Positions 32,138-40,743 of a stretch of DNA of 64,000 nucleotides are shown one piece after another. The position numbers were made by a program, and so were the translations under genes. This stretch comes from Actinobacteria bacterium OK074. GTDB lineage: Bacteria; Actinomycetota; Actinomycetes; Streptomycetales; Streptomycetaceae. Every line of letters begins with the position of its first letter. Positions within the stretch are counted from its first letter, which is position 1. The stretch covers positions 1-64,000 of the forward strand of contig LJCV01000011.1 of the NCBI GenBank assembly GCA_001298575.1. Direction: 5' to 3'. Under the pieces are notes generated by a model. That model was not told the DNA's origin, did not search any database, and worked only from the letters and a program-made list of their open reading frames with translations.

Positions 32138-33163
32138 GTGGAAATCTCGGCAGGTGGCCGGCTGGTCGTCCGCATCTCCGCCGCTGACGTGGGCAAACGC
32201 GTGTCCGTCCGGCAGTTGGACGAACTTGCCCCCGCAGGTGAGCGGTTCACGGACACGATCGGTGTTCTCACATCATGGGACGACGGTGTGCTGCTGATCA
32301 CACGACGGGACGGCGGGCTGGTCCGGATCACGGAGTCGTCGCTGGTCGCAGGCAAGATCGTGCCCCCCGCTCCGGCCCGGCGCAAGGGGCCCTCGGCCGC
32401 GTACCCGGAGCTGGCCCGGGTCGCGGCCCGCGCCTGGCAGCCGGTGGAACGGGAACAGCTCGGCGGCTGGGAGCTGCGGGCCTCCTCCGGATTCACCCGG
32501 CGGGCCAACTCCGTGCTGCCGCTGGGCGATCCCGGCCGCCCGCTCGACGACGCCCTCGACACCGTACGGCGCTGGTACGCCGACCGCGGGCTGCCGGCCT
32601 ACGTACAGGCCGCGACCGGCGGCGAGGGCACCCAGGAGCCGCTGTGCGCGGAGCTGGCGGCGCGGGGGTGGGAGCGGGACGTGAGCGCGGAGCTGTGGGT
32701 GGGCGGGCTGGCGCCCGTGGCCGACCGGGGGCCGTCGTCCGCCTCTCAGGTCGTGCTGTCCCGGACCGCCGATTCCGCCTGGCTCGGGCGGTATCACCGC
32801 AAGGGGGCCGGCGAGGTCGCGTTGCGGGTGCTCGGCAGCGGGCCCTCAGTGTGGTTCGCGACCGTGCCGGGCGAGGCCGGGGCGGCGCCCGCGGCGATCG
32901 GGCGCTGTGTCGTGGACGGGCGCTGGGCCGGGTTCACGGCGGTCGAGGTGGATCCCGCGCTACGGCGCCGGGGGCTCGCCACGACGGTGATGGCGGCGCT
33001 GGCGGTGGGGGCCCTGGCCGAGGGCGCCTCGGCGGCCTGGCTGTGGGTCGAGATGGACAACTCCGGGGCGCGGGCGATGTATTCGGGGATGGGGTTCGCC
33101 GTACATCACGCCTATCACTACTACCGGGAGCCGCAACGGGCGTCCGCCGGGGCCCCGGCGTGA
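32138..33163 (+). CDS. GNAT N-acetyltransferase with N-terminal beta domain
   Basis: A 341-residue protein; start taken at GTG 32138 (VEISAGGRLVVRISAADVGK), nine bases after GAGAGG; GTG 32126 is an alternative. Residues 1-75 form an SH3-like module (RVSVRQLDELAPAGERFTDT and LTSWDDGVLLITRRDGGLVR). A middle section contains WELRASSGFTRRANSVLPLG. The C-terminal GNAT core has AGFTAVEVDPALRRRGLATT (acetyl-CoA pyrophosphate loop R-R-x-G-L/A) and WLWVEMDNSGARAMYSGMGF. Rv0428c of M. tuberculosis has the same architecture in my recollection. The acceptor is unknown. The stop overlaps the next start by 4 bp (GTGA). Confidence 0.85.
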   Translation: MEISAGGRLVVRISAADVGKRVSVRQLDELAPAGERFTDTIGVLTSWDDGVLLITRRDGGLVRITESSLVAGKIVPPAPARRKGPSAAYPELARVAARAWQPVEREQLGGWELRASSGFTRRANSVLPLGDPGRPLDDALDTVRRWYADRGLPAYVQAATGGEGTQEPLCAELAARGWERDVSAELWVGGLAPVADRGPSSASQVVLSRTADSAWLGRYHRKGAGEVALRVLGSGPSVWFATVPGEAGAAPAAIGRCVVDGRWAGFTAVEVDPALRRRGLATTVMAALAVGALAEGASAAWLWVEMDNSGARAMYSGMGFAVHHAYHYYREPQRASAGAPA

Positions 33164-34032
33164 ACTGGATGGGCGACGGGCTGCGGGCGCCCAGGCCGCC
33201 GGGGCCCGAGCGGGCCGCCGAGCTGCGGCAGCGGTTCGCCGAGGAGGCCCGCTCCGAGCGGCCCGACCTCGCGGAGCTGTGCCCGCGGCTGGCCGCCGCC
33301 GGGGACGCCACGCTGGACGACGCCGGCATGGACGCCGTCCAGATCGAACTGGACCGGCTGGCCGGGGAGTTGCCGTACCGCCCCGGCGAGGCACGGGCCT
33401 GGGCCGGGGCGCTGGCCGAACTCCTCGGCGGGCGCTACGGGTTCCAGGGGGTGCAGGCCGACTACCAGCGCCTCGAATCGTCGCTGCTGCACGCGGTGCT
33501 ACGACGGCGGCGCGGGCTGCCGATCCTGTTGTCGGTGGTGTGGCTGGAGGTGGCACGGCGGGCCGGGGCGCAGGGGTACGGGGTGGCGCTGCCGGGGCAT
33601 TTCGTCGTCGGCTTCGGGGCCCGTGGCGACCAGGTGCTGGCCGATCCGTTCGACGGCGGGCGGGTGCTCAGCGGGGACGACGCGGAGGCGTTGGTGGTCG
33701 GGGCGACGGGGGTGCGGCTGGATCCGGCGATGCTCGCGCCCGCGAGTGCGGTTGATGTGGTGCTGCGGGTGCTGAACAACGTTCGGGGGTGGGCGGCGGC
33801 TCGGCCCGAGCGGAGTGATGTTGCTCTGTGGGCGGTGGAGTTGGCGTTGTCGCTGCCGTCGCATCCGGCGCAACTTCGGTATGAGCGGGCCCGGTTGCTG
33901 GTGGAGCGGGGGGAGTTTCTGGTGGGGGCGGGGGAGTTGGAGGCGTATGCGGAGGTGGTGGCGGGGGTGGATGCTCGGGCCGCGGAGGGGGTTCGGGGGG
34001 AGGCTCGTTGCGCTCGGGCGCGGTTGAATTAG
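33160..34032 (+). CDS. SirB1-like transglutaminase-fold protein
   Basis: A 290-residue protein with GTG start 33160 inside the GNAT stop (GTGA), so the two are translated together. It carries the SirB1/transglutaminase-like pattern: YDRLESSLLHAVLRRRRGLP-like (ADYQRLESSLLHAVLRRRRG), LPILLSVVWLEVARRAGAQG, YGVALPGHFVVGFG (His) and DQVLADPFDGGRVLS (Asp). In this family the catalytic Cys is often replaced; here LPILLSVV has no Cys, so peptidase activity is doubtful. A TPR-like helical tail follows (LALSLPSHPAQLRYERARLL). Codons in the last 100 positions drift toward G/T-rich forms. Confidence 0.8.
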   Translation: MNWMGDGLRAPRPPGPERAAELRQRFAEEARSERPDLAELCPRLAAAGDATLDDAGMDAVQIELDRLAGELPYRPGEARAWAGALAELLGGRYGFQGVQADYQRLESSLLHAVLRRRRGLPILLSVVWLEVARRAGAQGYGVALPGHFVVGFGARGDQVLADPFDGGRVLSGDDAEALVVGATGVRLDPAMLAPASAVDVVLRVLNNVRGWAAARPERSDVALWAVELALSLPSHPAQLRYERARLLVERGEFLVGAGELEAYAEVVAGVDARAAEGVRGEARCARARLN

Positions 34033-34084
34033 TTAGCGGGGGTGCGCGCCTCATCGGCGGGGGGTGCGGTTGTTGGGCGGCTGA

Positions 34085-34152
34085 CGGGCCGTCGTGGTTG
34101 CTCGCGCCCACGCGGCGGAGCCGCACAATGTCACAGCCCCGCGCCCCTAAAA
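34085..34152. repeat. Dispersed Streptomyces-type intergenic repeat
   Basis: It contains GGGCCGTCGTGGTTGCTCGCGCC, CCACGCGGCGGAGCCGCAC and CCCCGCGCCCCTAAAA. The start and end match 24017-24060. It fills the gap between the SirB1-like gene and the leftward two-component operon; no gene is seen in 34033-34188. Confidence 0.5.
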
Positions 34153-34188
34153 GCGTGCAGGCACCCGGGTTAGCAAGTGTCTGTCTGC

Positions 34189-34803
34189 CTACAACCAACC
34201 CTTCTCCCTCGCGATCCGTACCGCTTCCGTCCTGTTCCGGACCGCCAGTTTCTGGATCGCTGTCGACAAGTAGTTGCGGACCGTGCCCTGGGAGAGGTGG
34301 AGGGTGGTGGCCAACTCGGCGTTTGTGGCGCCGTTTGCCGCTGCGCGCAGGACCTCGCGTTCTCTGTCGGTCAGGGGGTTGGCGCCGTCCGCGAGGGCCG
34401 CTGCCGCGAGGGTGGGGTCGATCACTCGTTCGCCGGTGAGGACTGTGCGTACCGCTGCCGCCAGTTGGGACGCGGGGGCGTCCTTGACGAGGAAGGCGTC
34501 CGCGCCCGCCTCCATCGCGCTGCGGAGGTAGCCGGGGCGGCCGAAGGTGGTCAGGACCACCAGGCGGACGTCCGGGAGTTCGCGGTGGACCCGGGCCGCG
34601 GCCTCGATGCCGGTGCAGCCGGGCATCTCGATGTCGAGCAGGGCCACGTCCACGTCGTGGGCCCGTACGGCCGCCAACACCTCGTCGCCGCGGGCCACTT
34701 GGGCGACGACCTCGATGTCCGGTTCGAGGCCGAGCAGCGCCGCCAGTGCCTCGCGGACCATCGACTGGTCCTCGGCGAGCAGGACCTTGATCGTGCGCGT
34801 CAT
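34189..34803 (-). CDS. Response regulator, NarL/DesR type
   Basis: A 204-residue regulator starting at ATG 34803, overlapping the kinase stop by 4 bp (ATGA). The receiver domain has the acidic pair in KVLLAEDQSMV (E11, D12), phospho-acceptor D57 in VALLDIEMPG, Thr in LVVLTTFGRPGYL and Lys in AFLVKDAPASQ. The C-terminal LuxR/NarL helix-turn-helix is NPLTDREREVLRAAANGATN then AELATTLHLSQGTVRNYLST. It should be phosphorylated by the adjacent kinase and likely controls the ABC exporter at the head of this operon; a palindrome upstream of that gene is the obvious target. Confidence 0.93.
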   Translation of the reverse strand: MTRTIKVLLAEDQSMVREALAALLGLEPDIEVVAQVARGDEVLAAVRAHDVDVALLDIEMPGCTGIEAAARVHRELPDVRLVVLTTFGRPGYLRSAMEAGADAFLVKDAPASQLAAAVRTVLTGERVIDPTLAAAALADGANPLTDREREVLRAAANGATNAELATTLHLSQGTVRNYLSTAIQKLAVRNRTEAVRIAREKGWL

Positions 34804-36080
34804 GTGCCGGATCCTACGGGGTCGCCCTCCTGGTTCCGTGCCGTCGCGGCCGCGGTCACGGGCACCCGTGCCACCAGCCGGAACCCCCGCTGTGGCGCCC
34901 GGCCCGCCTCCAGGTGGCCGCCCGCCTTCGCGAGGCGTTCGGTGAGGCCGGTCAGGCCGTTGCCGGGGGTGCCGGAGCCGCCCGAACCGTCGTCCTGGAC
35001 GACGAGTTGGAGCATCGGCCCGTCGAGGGTCTCGCGGCGCAGCACCTCGACCGTGCAGCGCCGGGCCCCGCTGTGCCGAACGACGTTGGTGACCGCCTCG
35101 CGCAGCGCCCAGGCCAGCGCGGACTCCTGTTCCTCGGGCACGCCGGTGAGATCGGGTTCGGCGGGCAGCTGCGCGGTGACGCCCGCCGCCGTCAACGCGA
35201 CCTGGGCGCCCGCGAGTTCGGCGGCCAGGCGGGGGCGCCGGTAGCCGGTGACGGCCTCGCGGACGTCCACCAGGGCCTGGCGGCTGACCTGTTCGACGGC
35301 GGCGGCGTGGCGGGCGGCCTGGTCGGGGTGGTCGGCGGCGAGCATCCGGCCGGCCAGTTCGCTCTTGAGCGTGATCAGCGAGAGGGAGTGGCCGAGCAGG
35401 TCGTGCAGGTCGCGGGCGAGCCGGAGCCGTTCCTCGTTGGCGGCCAGGTGCGCGACGGTGGCCCGGGCCCGGCGCAACTCCGCCGTCGTACGCACGAGTT
35501 GGCGGATGCCGGTGAGGGCGGAGCCGCTCAGCAGGGCCGGGACGATCAGGTCCATGCTCGGCTTCCCGCCGAGGTGCACCCCGGTGGCGACCATGGCCGC
35601 CGCGGTGGCCGGGATCGCCCAGTACGCGAGCCGCAACGGCAGCGTCGAGCCGCAGCCGACGGAGACGTACACGAACAGCACCAGCCAGGGCGGGCCGAGG
35701 GTCAGGGAGAGCGTGAGGGCGAGCGCGGCCAGGGTGACGAGGATGCCGCCGACCAGCCACCACGAGCGCGGGCTGACCATGTTGCGCAGGATGAGCAGGA
35801 GGTAGGTCCCGACGAAGACCGCCAGGCCCAGCCAGCCGGCCGCGTCCGCCCAGTCGGAGTGGCGGTCGGAGAGCAGGTCCCGCACGGGCGGGGCGAGGAA
35901 GATCAGCCAGACGGCGATCCAGCCCAGTTTGCCCAGGATGTCGCGCCGGTCACGGATCGGCTGTCCGATGCGGATCGCGCCCGTCGCGCGGTCGTCGTCG
36001 CCGGGCAGGGGCCCCTCGCCGTGCGACGGCGTGCGTTCCTGCGTCGTCATGTCCTCATGCTCCCTCGGGCCCGTGCTCAC
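34800..36080 (-). CDS. Sensor histidine kinase, DesK type
   Basis: A 426-residue kinase with GTG start 36080 (GTGA overlap with the permease gene). Residues 50-175 contain four to five membrane helices (WIAVWLIFLAPPVRDLL, WLGLAVFVGTYLLLILRNMV, and further segments) with almost no extracytoplasmic loop, an intramembrane-sensing layout. The HisKA_3 domain has H226 in RLRLARDLHDLLGHSLSLIT. The HATPase N box is LAWALREAVTNVVRHSGAR and the G box DDGSGGSGTPGNGLTGLTER. By neighbourhood it may sense a substrate of, or stress relieved by, the ABC-2 transporter encoded upstream. Confidence 0.92.
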   Translation of the reverse strand: MSTGPREHEDMTTQERTPSHGEGPLPGDDDRATGAIRIGQPIRDRRDILGKLGWIAVWLIFLAPPVRDLLSDRHSDWADAAGWLGLAVFVGTYLLLILRNMVSPRSWWLVGGILVTLAALALTLSLTLGPPWLVLFVYVSVGCGSTLPLRLAYWAIPATAAAMVATGVHLGGKPSMDLIVPALLSGSALTGIRQLVRTTAELRRARATVAHLAANEERLRLARDLHDLLGHSLSLITLKSELAGRMLAADHPDQAARHAAAVEQVSRQALVDVREAVTGYRRPRLAAELAGAQVALTAAGVTAQLPAEPDLTGVPEEQESALAWALREAVTNVVRHSGARRCTVEVLRRETLDGPMLQLVVQDDGSGGSGTPGNGLTGLTERLAKAGGHLEAGRAPQRGFRLVARVPVTAAATARNQEGDPVGSGT

Positions 36081-36817
36081 GCCTTCAGTGTGTCCTTGCG
36101 GTACAGCCAGGCCGCGCCGCCCGCGAAGAGGGCGAAGTACACGACGAGGACCGCGATGTCACGCCCCTGCGGGGCCTGGCTCTGCTCGATCGCCCGGCCG
36201 AGGCCCGCGTACGCGTGCGTGGGCACCCAGTCGGCGATGTCCTGCAGCCACCCCGGGAAGGTCGTCGTCGGCATCCACAGGCCGCCGAGGATGGACAGGC
36301 CGAAGTAGGTGAGCATGGCGATCGGGCGGACCGCGTCGCCCTTGGCGAGGTAGCCGAGGGCCACGCCGAGCGCGGCGAAGACGAGGCTGCCGGCCCAGAT
36401 CGCGCCGGTGAGCGCGAGCCACTGCCAGGCGTCCAGGCGGACGTCCTTCACGACGGCCGCGACGACGAAGACGATCACGATGGACGGCAGGCTCACGACC
36501 GCGGCGCTCGCGGTCTTCGCCAGGACGTAACCGCGCCCGGGCAGCGTGGTCAGCCGCAACTGCCGTACCCAGCCGTCCTCGCGCTCCTTGGCGATGCGTT
36601 CGCTGTTGCCCATCAGGACGGCGGTCAGGGCGCCGAAGGAGGCCATGGAGACCATCATGTACGTCGGCACGGTCAGGCCGGTGCCGGCGACCTTGTCATG
36701 GCTGTCGGCAGTGCCCCCGATGAGCAGGAACAGGATGGCCGGGTAGATCACCGAGAAGAACAGGAACCTGCGGTTGCGCAGGGCGCGTACGAGTTCCAGC
36801 TTGATCAGGCTGCTCAC
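36077..36817 (-). CDS. ABC-2 type transporter permease
   Basis: A 246-residue membrane protein starting at ATG 36817 (ATGA overlap with the ATPase gene). It has six hydrophobic segments of the ABC-2 family: FLFFSVIYPAILFLLIGGTA, TYMMVSMASFGALTAVLMGN, VVSLPSIVIVFVVAAVV, LALTGAIWAGSLVFAALGVA, PIAMLTYFGLSILGGLWMP and IAVLVVYFALFAGGAAWLYR. The cytoplasmic segment NSERIAKEREDGWVRQLRLT between helices 2 and 3 is typical. With the ATPase it forms an exporter, usually of drugs, lipids or peptides; the substrate is unknown. Confidence 0.92.
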   Translation of the reverse strand: MSSLIKLELVRALRNRRFLFFSVIYPAILFLLIGGTADSHDKVAGTGLTVPTYMMVSMASFGALTAVLMGNSERIAKEREDGWVRQLRLTTLPGRGYVLAKTASAAVVSLPSIVIVFVVAAVVKDVRLDAWQWLALTGAIWAGSLVFAALGVALGYLAKGDAVRPIAMLTYFGLSILGGLWMPTTTFPGWLQDIADWVPTHAYAGLGRAIEQSQAPQGRDIAVLVVYFALFAGGAAWLYRKDTLKA

Positions 36818-37740
36818 TTCGACTTCGCCTCCTCGGCCGTGGTGATCGCGACGAACGCCTGCTCCAGGCCGAGCCCGGCGACTTCGAGGTTGCGGGGGTA
36901 GACGCCGAGGCCGTAGAGAGCGTGGACGGTCGCGTCGGCGTCGGAGGACTGGATGCGGACGGTCGGCCCCGACACGTCGATCGCGGTCAGGAAGGGAAGC
37001 GCGCGCAGGGCGGTTTCGTCGGCCGCCCCGTCGAGCAGGTCGAAGGAGATCCGCCGGGCGCCCGCCTTCGCCTTGATCTCGGTGGCGGTGCCGTCGGCGA
37101 GCAGGCGTCCCCGGTGCAGGACGAGCACGCGGTCGGCAATCGCGTCGGCCTCCTCCAGGTAGTGGGTGGCGAACAGGACCGTACGGCCCTGTTCCGCCTG
37201 TTCGCGCATGGTCGCCCAGAAGGCATGGCGGGCGGAGACGTCCATGCCGGTGGTCGGCTCGTCCAGCACGATCAGGGAGCTGTCCCCGGCCGTGGCGAGC
37301 GCGAACCGGACACGCTGGGACTGGCCGCCGGAGAGCTTGTCGACCTTGCGGTCGGCGATCTGCGTGACGCCCGCGCGGGCGAGGACGTCGGCGACGGGGT
37401 ACGGCCGCGGGTGCAGGTCGCAGGCCAGCCGCACCAGTTCGGCGACCGTGACCCCGTCCATCAGCCCGCCGCTCTGTAGCATCGCGCCGACCTTCCCGGC
37501 GACGATGGCCTCCCGCGGACTGGTCCCGAAGAGCCGCACACTGCCCTGATCGGGCCGCTTCAGCCCGAGCAGCAGATCGAGCGTGGTCGACTTCCCCGCC
37601 CCGTTGGGCCCGAGCAGCGCCACGGTCTCCCCCGGATACAGCCCGAGCGTCAGCCCGTCCACGGCCCGTACGTCGCCGTAGCCCTTCGTCACCTGGTCGA
37701 ACGCGGCCACCGGTACGGCGGCCGCCGTTGTCGTCGTCAT
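36814..37740 (-). CDS. ABC-2 transporter ATP-binding protein
   Basis: A 308-residue ATPase starting at ATG 37740, first gene of the four-gene operon. Walker A is ALLGPNGAGKSTTLDLLLGL, the signature motif DKLSGGQSQRVRFALA, Walker B LIVLDEPTTGMD and the switch His LFATHYLEEADAIADRV. A C-terminal regulatory extension (KAGARRISFDLLDGAADETA) is of the DrrA/NatA type, common in antibiotic exporters. All four genes of the operon overlap by 4 bp, implying strict coexpression of transporter and two-component system. Confidence 0.93.
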   Translation of the reverse strand: MTTTTAAAVPVAAFDQVTKGYGDVRAVDGLTLGLYPGETVALLGPNGAGKSTTLDLLLGLKRPDQGSVRLFGTSPREAIVAGKVGAMLQSGGLMDGVTVAELVRLACDLHPRPYPVADVLARAGVTQIADRKVDKLSGGQSQRVRFALATAGDSSLIVLDEPTTGMDVSARHAFWATMREQAEQGRTVLFATHYLEEADAIADRVLVLHRGRLLADGTATEIKAKAGARRISFDLLDGAADETALRALPFLTAIDVSGPTVRIQSSDADATVHALYGLGVYPRNLEVAGLGLEQAFVAITTAEEAKSK

Positions 37741-37799
37741 ACGGCCATGGTGGCGGGGGCAGGGGCGGAGCGGGCAGTGCCGCGCGTCGTGACTACGGG

Positions 37800-37813
37800 A
37801 TGACAGATGTCAT
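37800..37813. promoter_or_regulatory. Palindrome upstream of the ABC/two-component operon
   Basis: ATGACA-GA-TGTCAT is a perfect inverted repeat, 60 bp upstream of the ABC ATPase start. Spacing and symmetry suit a NarL-family dimer. It is a candidate autoregulatory site. Confidence 0.55.
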
Positions 37814-37864
37814 ACGACGGTGCCCGCGGCCCTGCCGGCTTCCTCGCCGGCTTCCTCGGTGCGG

Positions 37865-40702
37865 TCAGTTCGGTGTGGTGTCGATGACTCCGGTGCGCTC
37901 CGCCGTCGTCTTGCCGAGCAGGGCCTTGCGCAGGGCCGAGGCGACGTCCTGGGGCAGGACGTCCCGCTTGCCGCTTGCGGTCTCGACCTGGACGCCGTCG
38001 AAGGTGTTGCCGTACGCCGCCTTGAGCGCCACGAGGTTGTACGTCTCCACGAGCTTGCCGTCGACGGCCTTGACGCCGAGGATCTTCGGCAGGGACAGCG
38101 GGCCGAACGGGATGCTGTGCGCCGCGTCCGTCTGGACGGTCACCAGGCCCGACATCGCCGGGATGGCGAACGCCTTCATCTCACGGTTGACCTCGGCGTT
38201 CGTCACCGTGGGCTGCTTGGTGACGACCGGGAGGGTGACCGTGCCCGCCGAGCCGGTCTGCAACTGGGTGCGGTAGGCGTCCTCGACGGAGGTCTTCGCC
38301 TTGGCGGTGTCGACGCCCTTGCCGGTCTTGCCGTAGACGGCGACCGCCTTGCCGGTCTCGAACTTGATCGTGCCGTCGGTGGCCGAGCCGGTGCCGCCCG
38401 CCGCGTCGTCCAGGGCCGCCTGGAGTTTCTGCTCGTCAACCGGGAGCACCGGCTCGACCTCGCGCAGCTGCCCGAACAGGGAGCCGACTACGGAGATCGG
38501 GTTGTAGTCGCTGTGCGCGGCCGCGTCGACGGTGGCCTTGGTGTCGAACTGGAGGCCCGCCTGGTCCGGCTTCAGCTCTACGGTCTTGCCGTCGACGGAG
38601 AGCTTCAGGGTGGCCGTGGCGCGCTTGCCGAAGGTGTCGTCGAGCTTCTGGACGGCCTGGTCGCGGGTGCCGCCGCCGATGTCGACGCCGAGCACGGTGG
38701 TGCCCTTGGGCACGTCCGAGTGGTTCATCAGGAGCCCGGCGCAGTAGACGCCGCCGCCCGCGAAGACCACCAGGACGCCGAGCAGCACCAGCTTGCTGCG
38801 GCCCTTCTTCTTGGCGGGCTTGGTGGACTTCTTGGCCGCCGGGGCGGGCTCCTGCTCGGCCTCCGGGGTGGGCAGCTTGGGCGGGGTGTGCGCCGTCGCG
38901 CCGCCGTCGGCGGGGGTGCCCGTGCTCGTGCCCGGACCGAACGGGCCGTTCTGCACGCCGGGCGGGACGACCGGGATGCCGCTGTTCACGGTGTGCCCGG
39001 AGGGGTTGTGCGCGGGGCCGCCGCCGAAGCCCTGCTGGGGGCCTTCGGGGGTGTGCCGCTGGGGGGTGAGGATCGCGGTGTCGTCGCTCATGCCGCCGGG
39101 GCGTACGGCGCCGGGGCCGCCGGGGGTCGCACCGGGGTCCGTGGGGGCGCCGGGGCCGCCGGGTGCGCCGGGCGTGAGCAGGCCGGAGCCCGTGCCCGCC
39201 GCCGCCTGGCCGATGGGCGGGCCGTCGCCGGTCATGGGGCCGACGGTGGGGCCCGTGGGGCCGACCGGGCCCTGGCCGTTGGCGGCGCCGCCGTTGGGGC
39301 CGGAGAAGTACGGGAGGTCGTCGCGGCGCGCTTCGCCGCCGCCGAGGTCGGAGCCGACGGCCGGGAACTGCGCGGTCTCGGCGACGCCGCCGCCCGGGTA
39401 CTGCCCGGTGCCGTTCTGGCCGTTCTGGCCGTTCTGGCCGTTCTGCCCGTACTGGCCGTTCTGACTGTTCTGCCCGTACTGGCCGGAGTCGGGCAGCGCG
39501 AACTGCCCGGTGTCGTGCGCCGAGTACGGGTCGGCGCCGCCCTGCCCGTAGGGGTCGTTGCCGTTGCCGGCGACCGGGAAGCCACCGGTGTCGCTCATGC
39601 CGCCGACGACCGGGAACCCGCCCGTGTCGCTCATGGTGGCGCCGAACGGGTCGGAGCCGCCACCCTGGCCGTACGGGTCGGTGCCGTTGCCCATCACCGG
39701 GAAGCCGCCGGTGTCGCTCATGCCGGGCGTGAACGGTTCGGCGCCGCCCTGCCCCAACGGCTCACCGCCGTTGCCGACCGCCGGGAAACCGCCGGTGTCG
39801 CTCATGGTGCCGGTGCCGTACGGGTCGATGCCGTTCGCGGAGCCGGTCCCCGGCCCGGTGGCCGGGCCGCCGCCGTGCGCACCGTTGCCGTTCGAGCCGC
39901 CGCCGCTGCCGCTGCCGTTCGAGCCGTTCTTGCCGCTGGACATGCCCGCCGCCGCGAGCGCCGCGGACACGTCGAAGGAGCCGGTGCCGCCGCCGTGGCC
40001 GGGCGCCACGGGTCCGGCGCCAGTGGCACCGGGGAGCCCGGCGCCCTTCGTGCCGCCCGGGGCGCCGGTGGAGCCCGGCAGGGGGCTGGTCGAGCGGACG
40101 CCCAGCGGGCCCGCGCCGGTGTTGCCCGCGGTGGGCGGCCGGACGCCGCCGGGCGCACCCGATGCCGTACCGGGGGCCGCACCCGACGCCGTACCGGCGG
40201 GCGTTGCCGCCGTCGCGGCCGAACCGGCCGGGAAACCGGCGCCGTTGGTCGCGGGGCCGCCCGAACCGCCCTTGGGGGCACCGGCCTTGCGGGGCGCGAA
40301 CCAGTCGCTGGTCTTCTCCTCGCCCTGGGGCGCCCCTTCGGCGGGCGCGGCCGGGGCCTGGGAGGCGGAGGTGTCGAGTATGCCGAGCGTGCTCACCTGG
40401 CCGGTGGTCTCCGACTCGGAGCCCGGCCCGGACGCGCCGCCGATGCCGTCGGAAGTGTCGCCGTCCGCGACCGGGGTGCGCACGACGACCGGCGGAATGG
40501 GCCTGGATCCGGGGATGTTGATGCGGATCCGGGTCGTCAGCGTCGTCTCGGTCTTGCGGTCCTCCGGACGCGCGCCACCACGGCCCGCGTCGGCTCCGTT
40601 CTCGGAAGCCGTGGGCGTGCCGTACGGCGGGGTCCCGGACGGGTAGGCGGCTTTGCCGCGTCCGTTGGGCCCGGCGGACGAACTGTCAGTTTCACGACTC
40701 AA
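37865..40702 (-). CDS. Large membrane protein with repeat tail and PG-binding-type domain
   Basis: A 945-residue protein. TTG start at 40702 (LSRETDSSSAGPNGRGKAAY), nine bases after GGGAGAA; the frame is open to 40975, but the extra part overlaps a dispersed repeat. Residues 1-620 are a Gly/Pro/Asn-rich, disordered, presumably cytoplasmic region with repeated SDTGGFP motifs and GQNGQNGQ runs. A basic KPAKKKGRSK stretch and one membrane helix (LVLLGVLVVFAGGGVYCAGL) follow. The outside domain is of the YoaR/PG_binding_4 type: GTTVLGVDIGGGTRDQAVQK, VDGKTVELKPDQAGLQFDTK, RTQLQTGSAGTVTLPVVTKQ. No VanW motif is seen. Likely a cell-envelope factor, possibly controlled by Ser/Thr kinases. Confidence 0.82.
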   Translation of the reverse strand: MSRETDSSSAGPNGRGKAAYPSGTPPYGTPTASENGADAGRGGARPEDRKTETTLTTRIRINIPGSRPIPPVVVRTPVADGDTSDGIGGASGPGSESETTGQVSTLGILDTSASQAPAAPAEGAPQGEEKTSDWFAPRKAGAPKGGSGGPATNGAGFPAGSAATAATPAGTASGAAPGTASGAPGGVRPPTAGNTGAGPLGVRSTSPLPGSTGAPGGTKGAGLPGATGAGPVAPGHGGGTGSFDVSAALAAAGMSSGKNGSNGSGSGGGSNGNGAHGGGPATGPGTGSANGIDPYGTGTMSDTGGFPAVGNGGEPLGQGGAEPFTPGMSDTGGFPVMGNGTDPYGQGGGSDPFGATMSDTGGFPVVGGMSDTGGFPVAGNGNDPYGQGGADPYSAHDTGQFALPDSGQYGQNSQNGQYGQNGQNGQNGQNGTGQYPGGGVAETAQFPAVGSDLGGGEARRDDLPYFSGPNGGAANGQGPVGPTGPTVGPMTGDGPPIGQAAAGTGSGLLTPGAPGGPGAPTDPGATPGGPGAVRPGGMSDDTAILTPQRHTPEGPQQGFGGGPAHNPSGHTVNSGIPVVPPGVQNGPFGPGTSTGTPADGGATAHTPPKLPTPEAEQEPAPAAKKSTKPAKKKGRSKLVLLGVLVVFAGGGVYCAGLLMNHSDVPKGTTVLGVDIGGGTRDQAVQKLDDTFGKRATATLKLSVDGKTVELKPDQAGLQFDTKATVDAAAHSDYNPISVVGSLFGQLREVEPVLPVDEQKLQAALDDAAGGTGSATDGTIKFETGKAVAVYGKTGKGVDTAKAKTSVEDAYRTQLQTGSAGTVTLPVVTKQPTVTNAEVNREMKAFAIPAMSGLVTVQTDAAHSIPFGPLSLPKILGVKAVDGKLVETYNLVALKAAYGNTFDGVQVETASGKRDVLPQDVASALRKALLGKTTAERTGVIDTTPN
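39360..39810 (-). repeat. SDTGGFP and GQNGQ repeat-coding region
   Basis: Four copies coding MSDTGGFP lie near 39578-39600, 39611-39634, 39699-39722 and 39782-39805. They are separated by GNGxDPYGQGG-type linkers. Variants HDTGQFALP (about 39490-39515) and ETAQFPAVG (about 39355-39385) follow. Between the variants is a nine-base repeat (GTTCTGGCC-like, about 39415-39475) encoding NGQ triplets. Confidence 0.8.
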
Positions 40703-40743
40703 GGCAGGTTCTCCCAATTGGCTCCGCCGCCCGTCACGACCTT

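Noticed and set aside
39400..39810. Regular repeats suggestive of CRISPR
   Set aside because: Units are 9-90 bp, in frame and coding (NGQ, SDTGGFP), without uniform repeats and unique spacers.
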